Assembly (NCBI RefSeq): GCF_032197885.1
Contig: NZ_CP134159.1
Location: forward strand, 1,736,001 to 1,800,000
Direction of reading: 5' to 3'
DNA length: 64,000 bases
Source: Levilactobacillus namurensis
Lineage (GTDB): Bacteria > Bacillota > Bacilli > Lactobacillales > Lactobacillaceae
The stretch's first letter is position 1; each line of letters opens with the position of its first letter. A program made the position numbers and the translations under genes. The notes under the pieces were generated by a model, which did no database searches, had not been told where the DNA came from, and worked only from the letters and a program-made list of their open reading frames with translations. Of this stretch, positions 10,088 through 17,932 are shown one piece after another.

Positions 10088-10258
10088 CTATTCTTCGGGA
10101 TTCAATTCTTGCATCAACTCAAACTTTTTATCAGCTTGATAGTTAAACATTTCTAGTTCATCAAAGGTCGCCAACTCAACCTCTTCGCGCGTAGCAATCC
10201 CCATCTCAACCGGCCACTCATACTGCCGATTGTCTCGATAGGCGAGCTCCAATTGCAT
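10088..10258 (-). CDS. Second tail assembly chaperone frame (T-like), possibly reached by frameshift
   Basis: The frame is open from 10372 to 10088 and overlaps the end of the upstream chaperone gene; the first well-placed ATG is at 10258, giving 56 residues. That ATG follows AAAGGG directly, with no room for a normal ribosome site. In many tailed phages the two genes just before the tape measure are joined by programmed frameshifting (lambda G and GT). Here the second frame is +1 (or -2) relative to the first. The polypeptide is acidic with two E-rich helices. Exact start is uncertain. Confidence 0.6.
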   Translation of the reverse strand: MQLELAYRDNRQYEWPVEMGIATREEVELATFDELEMFNYQADKKFELMQELNPEE

Positions 10259-10268
10259 CCCTTTACGA

Positions 10269-10643
10269 TTACTTTTGCAGCCATTTGCCAAGAAACTGAT
10301 CAGCCTTTTCCATGACCTCACCGTAACCGTCATGTTCATCCCAGTAATCCCAGTTCGTCTTAGGATCCACAATTACCGTCTTCATTAAGCTTTCGTTATA
10401 TACAGAGTTATTAATGACGCCATTCCCCATGCGGGCAAAGTCAACGATTTGGTGAGCTTTCTTTAAACCAGGGAAGAAGAAGGTATAGTCTTTGGGACCA
10501 TCGAAATCTTCAACCGTGATAGTTTCAGTTTTACCAATTCGCTTCAGTGGTACTCGCTCTGCTTCATCACGTTTTTGTCGTGCCTTAGCCACCTCGTTGG
10601 TCGCCTTAGTGTCTTGCGATACAGTTTTCTTTGCTTCAGTCAT
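10269..10643 (-). CDS. XkdN-like tail assembly chaperone
   Basis: 124 residues, highly charged N-terminus followed by VEDFDGPKDYTFFFPGL, a pattern typical of XkdN/gpG-type chaperones encoded between the tail tube and the tape measure. These proteins coat the tape measure during tail assembly and are absent from the virion. The gene follows a terminator-like hairpin after the tube gene, which probably lowers its expression relative to the tube. Its end overlaps a +1 frame, see the neighbouring entry. Confidence 0.75.
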   Translation of the reverse strand: MTEAKKTVSQDTKATNEVAKARQKRDEAERVPLKRIGKTETITVEDFDGPKDYTFFFPGLKKAHQIVDFARMGNGVINNSVYNESLMKTVIVDPKTNWDYWDEHDGYGEVMEKADQFLGKWLQK

Positions 10644-10674
10644 TTGTAATCACCCTTTATATAAATTTTTGGTA

Positions 10675-10707
10675 CAAAAAACGCTCAGGGAGTCGAACCC
10701 TAAGCGT
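10675..10707 (-). terminator. Intrinsic terminator with T-loop-like hairpin after the tail tube gene
   Basis: On the minus strand a 10 bp stem (ACGCTTAGGG with CCCTGAGCGT) encloses a seven-base loop TTCGACT and is followed by six T. It lies 7 bases after the tube stop codon and before the chaperone gene, so it probably attenuates rather than blocks late transcription. The loop is identical to a tRNA T-loop. Confidence 0.8.
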
Positions 10708-10713
10708 CTAGTT

Positions 10714-11112
10714 TTATTCGTTCATTTCATCGTTGTAGTCAATGCACAAGATTACCCATGCTTTAACGCCGGTCTTGGTCCCCGCACCAAATGATGGCAC
10801 CTTTTGGATTTTGGCCTGATTCGAGTAAACCCGTTCGTGTGGCGTCGTAACACTCAACGTAAATTCTTTATGGGCATTAGCGAGAGCCATCAACTTAAGG
10901 TTCGCTGGTGAGCCAGCAGACAGGTTAATCGTGATAGTTCCATGAATGTCATTGTTTGTACTAAAAACACCCCAGCCTTGAGCATCAACATCATAATCTT
11001 CAGAGTTGTTGGCTCGTTCGCCTGAGACCATGTCTCCGGGTTGATATCCGTACATGGGTTCACTATCAGCAATGACCTTGACATCAGTTGCATCGTAATT
11101 CCATTTAGCCAT
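10714..11112 (-). CDS. Tail tube protein (XkdM/DUF3277-like)
   Basis: 132 residues. Located between the sheath gene and the chaperone, as expected for the tube. The sequence has the compact beta-rich pattern of contractile-tail tube proteins, with DAQGWGVFSTNNDIHG and GTITINLSAGSPANLKLM typical of the Phage_tube_2/DUF3277 family. Many copies stack as hexamers inside the sheath. It has a good ribosome site and is followed by an attenuating hairpin, matching the high expression needed for a major structural protein. Confidence 0.85.
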   Translation of the reverse strand: MAKWNYDATDVKVIADSEPMYGYQPGDMVSGERANNSEDYDVDAQGWGVFSTNNDIHGTITINLSAGSPANLKLMALANAHKEFTLSVTTPHERVYSNQAKIQKVPSFGAGTKTGVKAWVILCIDYNDEMNE

Positions 11113-11126
11113 TATTTATCACCCCT

Positions 11127-12164
11127 TTAGTATGGAAAATCGAGAGTACCGCCGACCTTCATGCCATGCACAGCATCGGCAGGCGTATAAGACCAGTGAA
11201 TCCCGTTGTATTGACGGTTCTTGATGTCCTCAACAGACAGGTCGGCATACTTATCAGCCGTAACTGAATAGTCCGCTGCCTTAGTTGTGGCATTGTAAGC
11301 AATAATCCCGTTGGCATAGGCCGTAGAGAGAACCTTCTCAACAACTGCTTGGATTTGAGCAAATCCAAGATCATCGAAAGTGATCTTATCTTGCGTGTTC
11401 AACAAATCTTGAAGAGATGATTCAATGTTGACCTTGACCCAATCACTACCGTGTAAGACATCAATCCAGTCTCCAGAAGCCGTCCAGCCATTAGAGCTAA
11501 CGGCCTTTTTCCCTTTGACCACATAGCAGATACCATGAGCCGCCTCAATTGCCGCATACTCTGGGTAGGACAAGTCATCGACCTCAACACCCACTAAATC
11601 TCCCTTACCTTTCCACGTCACAGAGCCGACCGTCTGGTTAGCTACTCGACCTAAAAAAGCCACCGGAAAGTTATCCGTCGTGGCCTTATGAATTAGGTTA
11701 ATGGTCCGCTTATTGGTGTAAGCTTTCGCTGCATCCGGCGTGGGGAACTCCGCAACTAAGAACTTAAAGTTCTGTTCTTCGATGTAGTTGCTAAGTTCCA
11801 GCTGATCTGCGTCATTATCACCGATAACAACGGCGAAATGCCAAACGCTAAAGAAGTAATCCGCAGCGGCCGCAGAAATCCCGCCAGTCGTTGCCTTCGT
11901 ATTAGCATCAGTCGTGGACGCTGTGTAGGTGATCACTTCGATTGTGGTCCCCGCATTCGGTTGTGCGTAGTAAGCAGCTGCCACATTATAAATGTTTGTG
12001 CCTTCCGCGTAGTCAGCCGCTAAGGCATCCAAGCTTGAATACACTTGGTCCTTTTGGGTATCACCCTTAATAAAAAGTCCCGGGACCCCTAAACCAACAG
12101 GGATTACCGGGTGGTTGACATCAATCGTAACAATGATGTCACCAATTTTCGTAGCTACAGTCAT
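11127..12164 (-). CDS. Tail sheath protein (DUF3383-like)
   Basis: 345 residues, resembling the DUF3383 sheath family of contractile tails. The N-terminus has a short beta segment (VATKIGDIIVTIDV) and the middle has a Rossmann-like stretch around FAVVIGDNDADQLEL. The C-terminal HWSYTPADAVHGMKVGGTL is characteristic of the end of these proteins. Presence of a sheath shows that the phage is a myophage-type virus, unlike most Lactobacillus siphophages. It lies 14 bases upstream of the tube gene. Confidence 0.85.
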   Translation of the reverse strand: MTVATKIGDIIVTIDVNHPVIPVGLGVPGLFIKGDTQKDQVYSSLDALAADYAEGTNIYNVAAAYYAQPNAGTTIEVITYTASTTDANTKATTGGISAAAADYFFSVWHFAVVIGDNDADQLELSNYIEEQNFKFLVAEFPTPDAAKAYTNKRTINLIHKATTDNFPVAFLGRVANQTVGSVTWKGKGDLVGVEVDDLSYPEYAAIEAAHGICYVVKGKKAVSSNGWTASGDWIDVLHGSDWVKVNIESSLQDLLNTQDKITFDDLGFAQIQAVVEKVLSTAYANGIIAYNATTKAADYSVTADKYADLSVEDIKNRQYNGIHWSYTPADAVHGMKVGGTLDFPY

Positions 12165-12176
12165 TTAGCTACCTCC

Positions 12177-12647
12177 TTAATTTGTATTATCTAAGTTAAT
12201 CTTGTCGATGGTTGGAACATCTTCATGGAAGCCATCTACTACTCGAAGATGTAAATCAAACCCAACGCGCCGTTCGTAATTGATGGACTGAAAAACGCTT
12301 CGGTTGTTGAAAGAGTCAATGTCGGAAATTACAATATCGTGATCTGTTCGAAGTTTGCGACGCACGGCATCAGATTTGAGATTCTTGAAGAGCTTCATAG
12401 CGAGGTCTTGAGCCTTAATGCTGTTGTCACTACAGCAAGTCATTGAGACCGTCAAATCGAACATCTCACCGTTATTCATTTGCTCCATGTCCTTGATGTA
12501 AGGCGTAGTGATCTTATAAGTGAAGAAAGGGTAAGCGCGTTGCGGGCCAGAAAAGTCCTGCTCAACTAAGTCACATCCCACAAGGCCTTTAACTTCGTCA
12601 ATTAGAACGTCGGCTAGTCCTCCATACTCGAAAGAACCGTCAGTCAT
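12177..12647 (-). CDS. Tail terminator/neck protein (LIC_12616-like)
   Basis: 156 residues. The pattern DLVEQDFSGPQRAYPFFTYKITTPY near residues 29-54 fits the phage neck-terminator/LIC_12616 family, which caps the tail tube and joins it to the head. It is placed immediately upstream of the sheath gene, the usual position. The start overlaps the preceding gene by 8 bases. Confidence 0.7.
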   Translation of the reverse strand: MTDGSFEYGGLADVLIDEVKGLVGCDLVEQDFSGPQRAYPFFTYKITTPYIKDMEQMNNGEMFDLTVSMTCCSDNSIKAQDLAMKLFKNLKSDAVRRKLRTDHDIVISDIDSFNNRSVFQSINYERRVGFDLHLRVVDGFHEDVPTIDKINLDNTN

Positions 12648-13014
12648 GGTTACTTACCCCCTTCAGGTCGTACTCGTGCACGTCAGAGTAATCCGTATAA
12701 TCCCGCTCGTGGTCAACAACGTATTTTCGACCGGTCCGCTTATTTTCAACGACTGTTCCCTTAGGGGCCTCCATCGTTGAATACCAAACAGCATCATAAG
12801 ACTGCGTTTCCCCACCCGCATTATGCTGAACCTCCATGCTGTACAGTGATGTCTTGGATGGCACCACCAGTGGCTCACTGACCTCAACTGGTGGCGTCTC
12901 AGAGTCCTTAACCCAAGTTCCATGCTCTAAGTGACCACCCTCACCATTGGCAGGTAGATACACTAGCAGTGGGATTCCAAATTCCACTAGCATGTCGGCA
13001 AACTCTTCATACAT
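12640..13014 (-). CDS. Probable head-tail joining protein, family not recognised
   Basis: 124 residues. The C-terminal half includes VVENKRTGRKYVVDHERDYTDYSD, like head-closure or stopper proteins that carry a small beta-barrel. It lies between a gp10-like connector gene and the tail terminator gene, exactly where a head-completion protein is expected. Function is inferred from position; no catalytic motif is visible. Confidence 0.6.
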   Translation of the reverse strand: MYEEFADMLVEFGIPLLVYLPANGEGGHLEHGTWVKDSETPPVEVSEPLVVPSKTSLYSMEVQHNAGGETQSYDAVWYSTMEAPKGTVVENKRTGRKYVVDHERDYTDYSDVHEYDLKGVSNHD

Positions 13015-13616
13015 CAGACGTTCACCACCTTATATCTCACAGCATCAATAAGATGACCTGTATCTTCCAGTGGTGAGTTAGAACCTTTACGAGCAATAGT
13101 TATGGGAGAATTGGCAGGTGATTCAATGGAGCGTATTTTTTGCACGATACTCCGTTGAATGCGATTACCTAAAGATTCCATGATTTTTCTAGCTGTAATA
13201 CCGCTATCACCCATCCCCAGCTCGATAACTTGATCAACAAGATACTCAACCCAATCATCAACATTTTCGTCAAAGGTAGACCGAATAAAGGATCGCTCTG
13301 GGATATGAACTTTCTTAGCCAGATAGAACATTGGGATAAGTCCGCCCTTACCATCACTGACAGCAAGAATGTTTTTGTCCTTTGGTCGAAAAAGGCCCTC
13401 AATATCCCGGGCCTTAGCTCCCTTGGGCACATTCTCGGTGGGAATCGTCAACCATTTGCCGTTTTTCGGTTCAATATCAGCGCCATACTCGTTGGCGGAC
13501 GCAATCATTTGCATAAACGACCCGTCCTCACCAAATATCCCAACCTGCAACTGTAGATGACTTAGCTCCGCCATCTCCCGTTCAACATCTGGGATTCTGT
13601 CAAAATCTTCCATCAA
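13014..13616 (-). CDS. Phage virion morphogenesis/gp10-like neck protein
   Basis: 200 residues. It contains LQVGIFGEDG, EYGADIEPKNGKWLTIP and RSFIRSTFDENV, a pattern of HK97 gp10-like or virion-morphogenesis neck proteins that act at the head-tail junction. The C-terminal SPLEDTGHLIDAVRYKV matches the conserved end (L-x-D-T-G-x-L). Start is ATG at 13616 or the next codon; it overlaps the upstream connector gene by four bases. Confidence 0.75.
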   Translation of the reverse strand: MMEDFDRIPDVEREMAELSHLQLQVGIFGEDGSFMQMIASANEYGADIEPKNGKWLTIPTENVPKGAKARDIEGLFRPKDKNILAVSDGKGGLIPMFYLAKKVHIPERSFIRSTFDENVDDWVEYLVDQVIELGMGDSGITARKIMESLGNRIQRSIVQKIRSIESPANSPITIARKGSNSPLEDTGHLIDAVRYKVVNV

Positions 13617-13939
13617 ATCACCACAATTCTGAGGGAGCCACCATCACCGAACTGGCCCAACAAGTATTTGTACCGGTCGGCCCAAGCGTTGACACCCTTG
13701 AAATATTGCTTCTTCAAATCCCCAACTTGCTTCAGAGAAACACGGTCATCCTCACGACTGATCAGACTCGCTGCTAGATAACGGCATGCTTGCTCTTGAT
13801 ACTGTGTGGGGAAACCCCGGTTCTGAACTTCAGTCCAAGCATCATCAATTGCGAGTTGGATAGTATCGTCACTGACCTTCGTCAAGTCCGACCGAATCAG
13901 CCGAACGTTCTGGATGGTGCTCTTATCCGCTTCATCCAC
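13613..13939 (-). CDS. Head-tail connector/adaptor protein
   Basis: 108 residues, largely helical, with DDTIQLAIDDAWTEVQNRGF and a YLAASLISR helix, resembling small head-tail adaptor proteins (DUF4054, gp6-like) that attach to the portal vertex. Its position between capsid genes and gp10-like neck genes supports this. No enzyme motif is seen. Confidence 0.65.
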   Translation of the reverse strand: MDEADKSTIQNVRLIRSDLTKVSDDTIQLAIDDAWTEVQNRGFPTQYQEQACRYLAASLISREDDRVSLKQVGDLKKQYFKGVNAWADRYKYLLGQFGDGGSLRIVVI

Positions 13940-13950
13940 TTAGACCACCT

Positions 13951-14313
13951 CTATTCATCTTCCGGGGTCTTTAATTCAGCAATCCGAGCCTTCAACGTGT
14001 CCACCATCTTCTTACGACCGGCGCCGCGTTGTTCATCGGCTAACCACTTGGTCAGTGTCTCAACCGATACGGTGTCAGCAATCTCAGGCAGCGCTTGGTC
14101 AAGGGTCATGTCAGTAACACTTTGCACGTCCTTGCCACCTTTACCTTCAACAGCAGATAAGGTGCCCTTTTCAACTAAAAAAGCATTCAACTTGTTCGAC
14201 TTGATAGCCGTGTTGAATGCTTCGGATTGCTTCTTGGTGAGTTGGTTAGAACCGGGGACCAGTTGCACCCCACCAACGTTGTGAATGAATTTACCCTTAT
14301 TTTTAACTAACAT
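13951..14313 (-). CDS. Small head-module protein, HeH/LEM-like C-terminus possible
   Basis: 120 residues. The N-terminal half (VQLVPGSNQLTKKQSEAF) resembles short phage proteins found directly after the major capsid gene. The C-terminal half has an SVETLTKWLADE and MVDTLKARIAEL helix pair, like a small DNA- or protein-binding helical module. Function is unknown; the location suggests a capsid accessory or head-completion role. Confidence 0.55.
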   Translation of the reverse strand: MLVKNKGKFIHNVGGVQLVPGSNQLTKKQSEAFNTAIKSNKLNAFLVEKGTLSAVEGKGGKDVQSVTDMTLDQALPEIADTVSVETLTKWLADEQRGAGRKKMVDTLKARIAELKTPEDE

Positions 14314-14323
14314 GGCGTCCTCC

Positions 14324-15202
14324 TTAGATTCCTGACAGCTTAACGATGGCGTACGGCGTCTTGATTACCAGGCCACCGGTCCGTTCATCATAAGGCACAA
14401 TCGTGTTAGGATAGTGCGCTTCTTGTGGGAACTGCGTGACGTCACGAGGGAGCAAAAAACCGCCAGTCTGTGCCGTGGAATCAAAGATCATCGCACATTC
14501 TGAGTTATCCAACCCCTTACCAACTAAAGCAGAGGTTGTTTCGATGGAATTAAACCAGCCGGCGGCCTTGATGACTTCCAGAATAGTCCGGGAGTCGTAG
14601 TCACTGTAACGTGAGTTCAAAGATTCATATTGGGCTGGTGCTAAAACTAGCTTCAACCGCGCTTGATTGAACCCCGGAATTACAGTAATTAAGGACTTAG
14701 CCTTACGTAAGGTCTCTTGCATCTCTGCCCCGGTCGACTCTGAAAACTTCTTGTCGGCGTTCATTGCCTGAATACCTTCCAGGTTTGTCAGACCAGTGAT
14801 ACCAACCTTTGATTCCCCGTTGAAGATGATGTCATTTTCCTTTTCGGAGATTGCCCGGCGGACCGTTTCAGCTTTATCCGTTTGAAGCGGTTGTCCGGCC
14901 ATTTGAGCGGCAAATACTTCCTGATACGTGAAGTGAATACCAGCGGCAATAGTGTAGATTGGCTGATAAGCTCGCTTAACGTCTTCGTCGACCATTGGCA
15001 AGTCATCGGCCCCGTTGGCAATAACCTTGGCAGCACCGTGCCGGGTCATTAGGCTGTACCCGTAGGTCTCTGCCCCGGGATTTACCCCCGGAATTGTCGG
15101 AAACAGTGACCGACCAATTAATTCTTCTTGTGGTGCCTTAAGCACCGTTTTTTCCATTGCGATTAAGTCGCGATTTTCAATCATTGCTAATTCTTGTGGC
15201 AT
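14324..15202 (-). CDS. Major capsid protein (DUF2184-like)
   Basis: 292 residues. The N-terminus and the GAETYGYSLMTRHGAAKVIAN and DLPMVDEDVKRAYQPIYTI region match the DUF2184 capsid family (HK97 fold, as in PBSX-related and Mu-like phages). It is followed by connector genes and preceded by a cement-like gene and a scaffold, the canonical head order. Forms the icosahedral shell. Confidence 0.85.
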   Translation of the reverse strand: MPQELAMIENRDLIAMEKTVLKAPQEELIGRSLFPTIPGVNPGAETYGYSLMTRHGAAKVIANGADDLPMVDEDVKRAYQPIYTIAAGIHFTYQEVFAAQMAGQPLQTDKAETVRRAISEKENDIIFNGESKVGITGLTNLEGIQAMNADKKFSESTGAEMQETLRKAKSLITVIPGFNQARLKLVLAPAQYESLNSRYSDYDSRTILEVIKAAGWFNSIETTSALVGKGLDNSECAMIFDSTAQTGGFLLPRDVTQFPQEAHYPNTIVPYDERTGGLVIKTPYAIVKLSGI

Positions 15203-15216
15203 CTACTGTCGCCTCC

Positions 15217-15681
15217 TTATGGCAAGTTAATTTGAAGTTGTGCCGTTGAGCCCGCAGTGGCGTCGTCGGCAACAAACTTACCCGCTGTCTTAAACGTCCC
15301 CACAATCGTGTCAGCATCTGCGGCCGGCTTGAAGTTCCCAGTCGTCCCATCAACAGCAGCTGGTTGTCCTTCCGTAACGTCGGCCGTGATGGCAACATTG
15401 ATGGTCCCCTTACGTAAAACAGGAACCATCTGCTTAGCCTTGTACTTAGACGTTTGCGGAGAATCATCCAAGTTATCGACGTAGTCCTTGGCTACTGCAA
15501 CGCCATAGAACTTACCGTCACTAACGGTCGTAACAGCCCCTGAGCTCATTTGAACGGCAGCTCCGGCAGCGACTACCCCAGCAGCGACTGCAGAGTCAAC
15601 TTCTGTGTGCCGAATGTCGGCAATCTTGCCCAACCCAATGTTGGGGTCCATGTACATTTGTGGTCGTGGAATTAATCCCAT
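15217..15681 (-). CDS. Capsid cement/decoration protein (gp24-like)
   Basis: 154 residues, rich in G, A, V and T. The sequence reads as a short beta-barrel (AAGAAVQMSSGAVTTVSDGKFYGVAVA) typical of structural cement proteins that stabilise DUF2184-type capsids. It lies directly upstream of the major capsid gene, with 14 bases between them. Confidence 0.75.
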   Translation of the reverse strand: MGLIPRPQMYMDPNIGLGKIADIRHTEVDSAVAAGVVAAGAAVQMSSGAVTTVSDGKFYGVAVAKDYVDNLDDSPQTSKYKAKQMVPVLRKGTINVAITADVTEGQPAAVDGTTGNFKPAADADTIVGTFKTAGKFVADDATAGSTAQLQINLP

Positions 15682-15695
15682 GAGTTATCCCTCCT

Positions 15696-16244
15696 TTACT
15701 TGTAGGCGTTGGCTCGGTCGCCTTTGAGCTTATCTACCGAGTCAGTTTCGTTTTGGTTCCCACCTTGGCCACCCAACGTGTGAGTGAACCCTTTCTTATC
15801 TGCCAAGGAAACCGCAGAATCGTAGAATGCATTGATATAGTCGTCAGACTTATCCTTTTCATCAAAGGAATCATTGGTGGTCTTGATGGCAGCCACCTTA
15901 ACTTCCCGGTCAGTCTTTCCCTTGAAGTCGAAGCTATCACCGACGAAACGGGCCGCACTAGTCTGTAATGCAAGCCGCGCATCAATACGCTTGTCTAAGG
16001 CGTCTTGATCAAGTTGCTTATCTTGAGCATCCTTAAGCTGAGTCTTCAAGGCATCCCGTTCGCCCTTGAGTGAGTCGGCTTCCTTCTTAGAGCTTGCCGC
16101 TTCGTCATTCGCCCCGTTCAGTTGCTTCTTTAGCTTTGCAAGTTCAGCCTCTTTAGCAGCCACTTGCTTCTTTAAGTCGTCGTGGGCATCTGCAACATGC
16201 TGGTCCACTTCGAACTGTTGGCTGTCGATAATCAAATTAGCCAT
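15696..16244 (-). CDS. Nested in-frame scaffolding protein of the DUF2213 gene
   Basis: Inside the DUF2213 frame, an ATG at 16244 is preceded at seven bases by AGGAGG, encoded by the codons for G-G-K-H. Initiation here would give 182 residues: a short N-terminus (MANLIIDSQQFEV) and a long K/E/A/L-rich coiled coil, the shape of a scaffold. This mirrors lambda C/Nu3, where a protease gene contains an in-frame scaffold gene. The ribosome site is seen; translation from it is inferred. Confidence 0.6.
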   Translation of the reverse strand: MANLIIDSQQFEVDQHVADAHDDLKKQVAAKEAELAKLKKQLNGANDEAASSKKEADSLKGERDALKTQLKDAQDKQLDQDALDKRIDARLALQTSAARFVGDSFDFKGKTDREVKVAAIKTTNDSFDEKDKSDDYINAFYDSAVSLADKKGFTHTLGGQGGNQNETDSVDKLKGDRANAYK

Positions 16245-16799
16245 GTGTTTTCCTCCTGTATTCGTGTTGTTATCGCCCATAACAAAAACCGCACTGTCAT
16301 GGATTGAAATTCCATGACCTGCGCGGCCTCTATCTACGATAGCAATGTGATTTATCTTGATATTACGCTGAGCGGCGTCATACTGGGCTCCGCCGTACTC
16401 TCCGGATTCTGTAGGAACGTCAGCATTGAAGCCAATTGAAAGTTCCCGCTTACCCGACTTAACCTGAGCAATCATGTCTGGGTCCGTAATGGTTGCCCCA
16501 ACTACCAGCTTATTGTCTTCAACGTGGGCGTCACTGTCGGTCATCCCTACAGATAATGCCTTGAAGTTCCGCACATCAACACCCACGTTTGGGTGGTCAT
16601 TAGTCAATGGCTTATTGTTGGCAGATTCGATGGTCTCCTTAGAAAATACCTCATCCGGAAGCTTTGCCACTTGGGAGACACTTCCACCATTACGCATATA
16701 CGGGAAGACTCCGGGACGCGTAATCGGAAACTCCCCGTGTAAATAACCTTCGGGCGTTTCAGTATACTTGCCAAGCTCAGCACGATCATAGAATTTCAT
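15696..16799 (-). CDS. DUF2213 head maturation protein fused to scaffold
   Basis: 367 residues. The first 175 residues match DUF2213 (YLHGEFPITRPGVFPY, NKPLTNDHP, VGATITDPDM, ELSIGFNADV, HIAIVDRGRAG), a family placed where head maturation proteases occur; the H-x-A-I-V-x-x-G-R-A-G end is typical. Residues about 185-290 are a coiled coil (AELAKLKKQL), like a scaffolding protein. An internal ribosome site before codon 186 suggests that the scaffold part is also made alone. It lies between the LysM gene and the cement gene. Confidence 0.8.
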   Translation of the reverse strand: MKFYDRAELGKYTETPEGYLHGEFPITRPGVFPYMRNGGSVSQVAKLPDEVFSKETIESANNKPLTNDHPNVGVDVRNFKALSVGMTDSDAHVEDNKLVVGATITDPDMIAQVKSGKRELSIGFNADVPTESGEYGGAQYDAAQRNIKINHIAIVDRGRAGHGISIHDSAVFVMGDNNTNTGGKHMANLIIDSQQFEVDQHVADAHDDLKKQVAAKEAELAKLKKQLNGANDEAASSKKEADSLKGERDALKTQLKDAQDKQLDQDALDKRIDARLALQTSAARFVGDSFDFKGKTDREVKVAAIKTTNDSFDEKDKSDDYINAFYDSAVSLADKKGFTHTLGGQGGNQNETDSVDKLKGDRANAYK

Positions 16800-16810
16800 G
16801 CAATCACCTC

Positions 16811-17080
16811 CTATGGCAATTGCAGAACCTTACCGGGCTTAACCGAATAGTCCTTCAAGCCATTAATTTGTACAAGTGTGTCCAGTGAAATACCAGCATC
16901 AGTGGCAACCCGCCATAGCTTGTCGCCTTCTTTTAAGGTCACGGTCTTGGCCGTACCCTTAGGCTTAGTTGCTGGTGCTGCTGGTGTCGTACTCGAAGCA
17001 TACATGCTAGTAACAGTTTTAGAGCTAGGTGCTGCAGAGCTTGGCGTACTTGCGGCACTAGATGAATTTGTATCTGCCAT
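16811..17080 (-). CDS. Small LysM-domain protein in the head module
   Basis: The best start is ATG at 17080, after GGGAGGTGAAAGT; an upstream ATG at 17119 lacks a good ribosome site. The product is 89 residues: about 40 residues rich in S, T, A and P, then a LysM fold (TVTLKEGDKLWRVATDAG to KPGKVLQLP). No signal peptide is seen. LysM in the head region is unexpected because this module normally binds peptidoglycan; it may be a virion-associated linker or bind another protein. Confidence 0.7.
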   Translation of the reverse strand: MADTNSSSAASTPSSAAPSSKTVTSMYASSTTPAAPATKPKGTAKTVTLKEGDKLWRVATDAGISLDTLVQINGLKDYSVKPGKVLQLP

Positions 17081-17102
17081 ACTTTCACCTCCCTTCGTTT
17101 CG

Positions 17103-17930
17103 TTATTCTTCTGAGTCATCTAATTCGTCATCAAAAACTGGATCACCAGTACAACGGCACCCATAATCTTCTCCGGGTAGCAAGTCAGCCGTGTCGTAGT
17201 TGTAGATAATGCCTTCACGTGCCACATGACTGGCACGTTCACGCTCGTCCATCATTCCACGCCATTGAAAGTGGTTAATTCCAGCTGCTTGGTGCCTAGT
17301 ACGGGTCATCTGACTGTAGATGGTCCCGGACTGGTCCCGGGCAATGAAAGCGGCGCGATTGCGACTCACCTTGCCTTGGTGACGGATTGCTTCCGCCATC
17401 TCACCATAAGACTGCCCTTTTGTGACGCCGCGGTAGATAATCTGCTCAATCTTCGTCGCATAATCATCGCGGATACCCTTGATGTAACTGACATTTTCGG
17501 CAATCTTACCTTTGACGTAGCCGTCAAGCTGCGCATCTCCTGCGACTGGATTAATTGCCATGATTACCGGCTTACCACTAGGAAGCAACGTTGCATGCTT
17601 CACCAACTCGTGAGCCTGAATCTGTGACGACACGTTGGCACGATTACTGGTGTTGATAGCCGACATAAACCGCTCAACCATTTGCTTCGCGTCAGTGTCT
17701 GTAAAAGAACCAAGAATCAGCTCCTTTAACCGGTTAATTATGGATTCAACCCAGTCGATCATGTCGTCGTTGTAAAGCGAGTCGTTGACAGTTCCTCGGT
17801 CAATTACTGGCTTGACCTCTGACTTAAGCAACAGTAGTGTAGTGCTCTCAACTTGGCCTACAGCCTTACCGACAGTATGTGCGTATGATTTCTCAATTCT
17901 TAGTGGATAACGCGTGTGTGGCACTCTCAT
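17103..17930 (-). CDS. Minor head protein, SPP1 gp7/Mu gpF-like
   Basis: 275 residues. Residues about 145-200 carry the helical core with RGVTKGQSYGEMAEAI and RNRAAFIARDQSGT, and the C-terminus has WRGMMDERERASHVAREG and DYGCRCTGDP, the conserved W-D-E-R and C-R-C pattern of this family. These proteins bind the portal and guide capsid assembly or genome ejection. The gene starts two bases after the portal gene stop. Confidence 0.85.
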   Translation of the reverse strand: MRVPHTRYPLRIEKSYAHTVGKAVGQVESTTLLLLKSEVKPVIDRGTVNDSLYNDDMIDWVESIINRLKELILGSFTDTDAKQMVERFMSAINTSNRANVSSQIQAHELVKHATLLPSGKPVIMAINPVAGDAQLDGYVKGKIAENVSYIKGIRDDYATKIEQIIYRGVTKGQSYGEMAEAIRHQGKVSRNRAAFIARDQSGTIYSQMTRTRHQAAGINHFQWRGMMDERERASHVAREGIIYNYDTADLLPGEDYGCRCTGDPVFDDELDDSEE

Positions 17931-17932
17931 GG

